Source: CAYHOI01 sp964358175 (GTDB lineage Bacteria > Margulisbacteria > Riflemargulisbacteria > GWF2-35-9). From it: DNA of 6,119 nucleotides. The stretch covers positions 1 to 6,119 of the forward strand of contig CAYHOI010000105.1 of assembly GCA_964358175.1 (NCBI GenBank), given 5' to 3'. Numbering within the stretch: the stretch's first letter is position 1; each line of letters opens with the position of its first letter. Both the position numbers and the translations under genes were made by a program. Positions 5,207-6,119 of the stretch are shown here, piece by piece. Under the pieces are notes generated by a model that worked only from the letters and a program-made list of their open reading frames with translations, searched no databases and was not told the DNA's origin.

Positions 5207-5584
5207 TTACAAAAACCCAATCTTCGCGCCTTGAACTTTCTTAAAATTAGTATCCAAGGTTATCAGCTCCAAATCAAGATTTTGAGCGACCGTAAGTTGA
5301 TAGACATCATCAAAGCCTAGGGCATAGGTCTTAATATTAGCCAACAGAGTAGCGTAGTCTTCTAAAGAAAGCGAGACGATCTGAATTTTGTTAATGAACG
5401 AGGCCAAAAAGGTTTGATACAGGTCGATCTTCTTGTGCCTCAACAGAATCACGCCAATGGAATGCAATGAAAAATCGGAAAGATGGATGTTCTTTAGGTT
5501 TTTTTCGACAAACTTTTTGCAAACGGATGATTTTTCTTGCTTAAGAAGAATTTCCAGCAAGATATTGGTGTCGAGTAAAACCAT
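5207..5584 (-). CDS. VapC-type PIN-domain toxin
   Basis: This 125-residue protein has PIN-domain RNase features. Asp5 lies in MVLLDTNILLE, Asp92-Asp93 in GFDDVYQLTVAQ, and Asp111 in LITLDTNF; together these form the Mg-binding acidic cluster. In the subfamily with LHSIGVILLRHK, the usual second acidic residue (Glu in most VapCs) is not seen at its normal place. Such toxins cut RNA, in some species initiator tRNA or 23S rRNA; the target here is unknown. The chosen ATG overlaps the antitoxin stop as TAATG, the classic coupling arrangement. A GTG 9 nt upstream (5591-5593) would add three residues and is possible. The 3' end almost touches the convergent recombinase gene. Confidence 0.87.
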   Translation of the reverse strand: MVLLDTNILLEILLKQEKSSVCKKFVEKNLKNIHLSDFSLHSIGVILLRHKKIDLYQTFLASFINKIQIVSLSLEDYATLLANIKTYALGFDDVYQLTVAQNLDLELITLDTNFKKVQGAKIGFL

Positions 5585-5799
5585 TAACGCCACTCAGAAG
5601 CTTTGTGTTGCAGTTCGACGGAAGTAAAAGACTTATTCAGTTCAGACAATCCACCTTCCCATGAGAAATCAAGCTTTGCTGATTTTGAAACAGGTTTGGA
5701 AGAATATTTTTGTTTTAAAAAGCGAATGAAGTCGGCGGCTTCTTCTTGCGCCCTTAAGGGGAGTTGATTAAATTCCGAAAATACAGCAACTGATTTCAT
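5584..5799 (-). CDS. VapB-type antitoxin, DUF2281-like
   Basis: This 71-residue protein lies directly upstream of the PIN toxin and shares its last base with the toxin start. The N-terminal part, with QLPLRAQEEAADFIRFLKQKY (about residues 12-32), matches the 'LP..lq.ev.dFi.FL..ky' helix pair of DUF2281 proteins. The C-terminal tail, SWEGGLSELNKSFTSVELQHKASEWR, is the toxin-binding type of tail seen with this PIN subfamily. It should neutralise the toxin and, as in related modules, may autoregulate the operon. An in-frame TAG 18-20 nt upstream of the ATG restricts the start. The nearest Shine-Dalgarno (AAGGAG, 5822-5827) is about 22 nt away, which is unusually far. An 8-bp palindrome GGGTACCC (5802-5809) sits just before the ATG and might be part of an operator. 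Confidence 0.82.
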   Translation of the reverse strand: MKSVAVFSEFNQLPLRAQEEAADFIRFLKQKYSSKPVSKSAKLDFSWEGGLSELNKSFTSVELQHKASEWR

Positions 5800-5828
5800 A
5801 GGGGTACCCGCTTTCTAGTAACTCCTTA

Positions 5829-5857
5829 ATTATGCACAAAAAACGGTCATTTTGAAA
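5829..5857 (-). promoter_or_regulatory. Weak candidate promoter of the vapBC-type operon
   Basis: CATAAT on the minus strand (5829-5834) is a fair -10 box, with TTTCAA (5852-5857) 17 nt upstream as a poor -35. It lies between the tRNA terminator hairpin and the antitoxin start and overlaps the terminator's T-run. The weak -35 box would suit an activator-dependent or a repressed promoter, or the call may be wrong. Confidence 0.3.
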
Positions 5858-5878
5858 AGACCCCGGATTTCTCCGAGG
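5854..5878 (-). terminator. Intrinsic terminator behind the tRNA gene
   Basis: On the minus strand CCTCGGA and TCCGGGG form a 7-bp stem (one G-U pair) around a GAAA tetraloop, followed by TCTTTTC. It starts 14 nt after the CCA end of the tRNA. The T-run is short and broken by a C, so some read-through into the antitoxin gene is possible. Confidence 0.7.
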
Positions 5879-5892
5879 CCTTGATACTGCTT

Positions 5893-5968
<76 letters not shown>

Positions 5969-6019
5969 ATCTATGGCGCCCACAAAACCACGTACGTTCT
6001 AGAGTCAAGCAGGCAAGGC

Positions 6020-6048
6020 ATTCTAGCATTCACTAGAAAGGGAGTCAA
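6020..6048 (-). promoter_or_regulatory. Sigma-70-type promoter of tRNA-fMet
   Basis: TTGACT (6043-6048) and TAGAAT (6020-6025) on the minus strand are 17 nt apart, each one base from consensus. Transcription should start near 6013, giving a leader of about 45 nt before the mature tRNA 5' end. This promoter shows the consensus that the host polymerase recognises and supports the similar calls at 2458 and 3333. Confidence 0.7.
6021..6038. repeat. Inverted repeat TTCTAG-N6-CTAGAA within the tRNA promoter
   Basis: Perfect 6-bp arms lie between the promoter boxes, with one arm overlapping the -10 box. A further TTCTAG occurs at 5998-6003. The position fits an operator, but the arms share bases with the -10 sequence, so chance is possible. 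Confidence 0.35.
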
Positions 6049-6094
6049 TGTACCCTGCGCCAGAAAGGTAACCGATGAGTTTCTGGGGGGTGGC

Positions 6095-6111
6095 GGTTTA
6101 CGGTTTACGGT
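6095..6111. repeat. Tandem heptamer GGTTTAC x2.4
   Basis: GGTTTAC is repeated at 6095-6101 and 6102-6108 and followed by GGT, after which the pattern degenerates to GGTGAA near the window edge. Similar GGTTTACGG runs occur as short dispersed repeats between genes in some bacteria. The window ends before its full extent can be seen. Confidence 0.5.
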
Positions 6112-6119
6112 GAATTTGG

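Overview
This window of about 6.1 kb comes from a bacterial chromosome with moderate GC content. Coding is standard, sigma-70-like promoters are easy to see, and the tRNA gene encodes its own CCA end. I cannot name the lineage from sequence alone. The mix of small toxin-antitoxin modules, insertion-sequence debris, a dispersed palindromic repeat and a truncated integrase marks an accessory, recombination-scarred region.

Left part (1-2447): the 3' end of a HepT-like (HI0074-type) gene overlaps a small MNT-type nucleotidyltransferase gene, an MntA/HepT-style pair on the + strand. Tail to tail with it is a two-gene minus-strand operon. Its first gene is a GT-B family 4 glycosyltransferase (1311-2447), possibly acting on a lipid acceptor. 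Its second, 25 nt downstream, is a 234-residue protein (581-1285) that I read as a divergent radical-SAM-like protein because of a CX3CX2C motif near the N-terminus.

Middle (2448-3370): the divergent intergenic region holds a strong promoter for the glycosyltransferase, an 18-bp perfect palindrome, a 10-bp direct repeat, and an orphan 78-residue ORF with an excellent Shine-Dalgarno sequence. The next 468 nt (2903-3370) contain no intact gene. They hold an IS-end-like hairpin, a REP-type repeat (3041-3068), and a frameshifted transposase remnant resembling the IS1634/IS4 class, followed by the promoter of the next gene.

Right part (3371-6119): an AAA/DUF4143 ATPase gene with a near-leaderless promoter is followed by a tyrosine recombinase that retains the catalytic domain but lacks the N-terminal DNA-binding domain. 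The recombinase ends 1 nt from the end of a convergent VapC-type PIN toxin gene, whose DUF2281-type antitoxin gene lies upstream. Upstream of that, on the same strand, is an initiator tRNA-fMet gene with its own promoter and terminator. The window ends in a short tandem heptamer repeat.

The most notable points are the divergent radical-SAM-like protein next to a glycosyltransferase, two strong promoters whose -10 boxes lie only 9-10 nt before the start codon, and a VapBC operon directly behind an initiator tRNA gene, given that some VapC toxins cut that tRNA. I see no CRISPR array and no rRNA.
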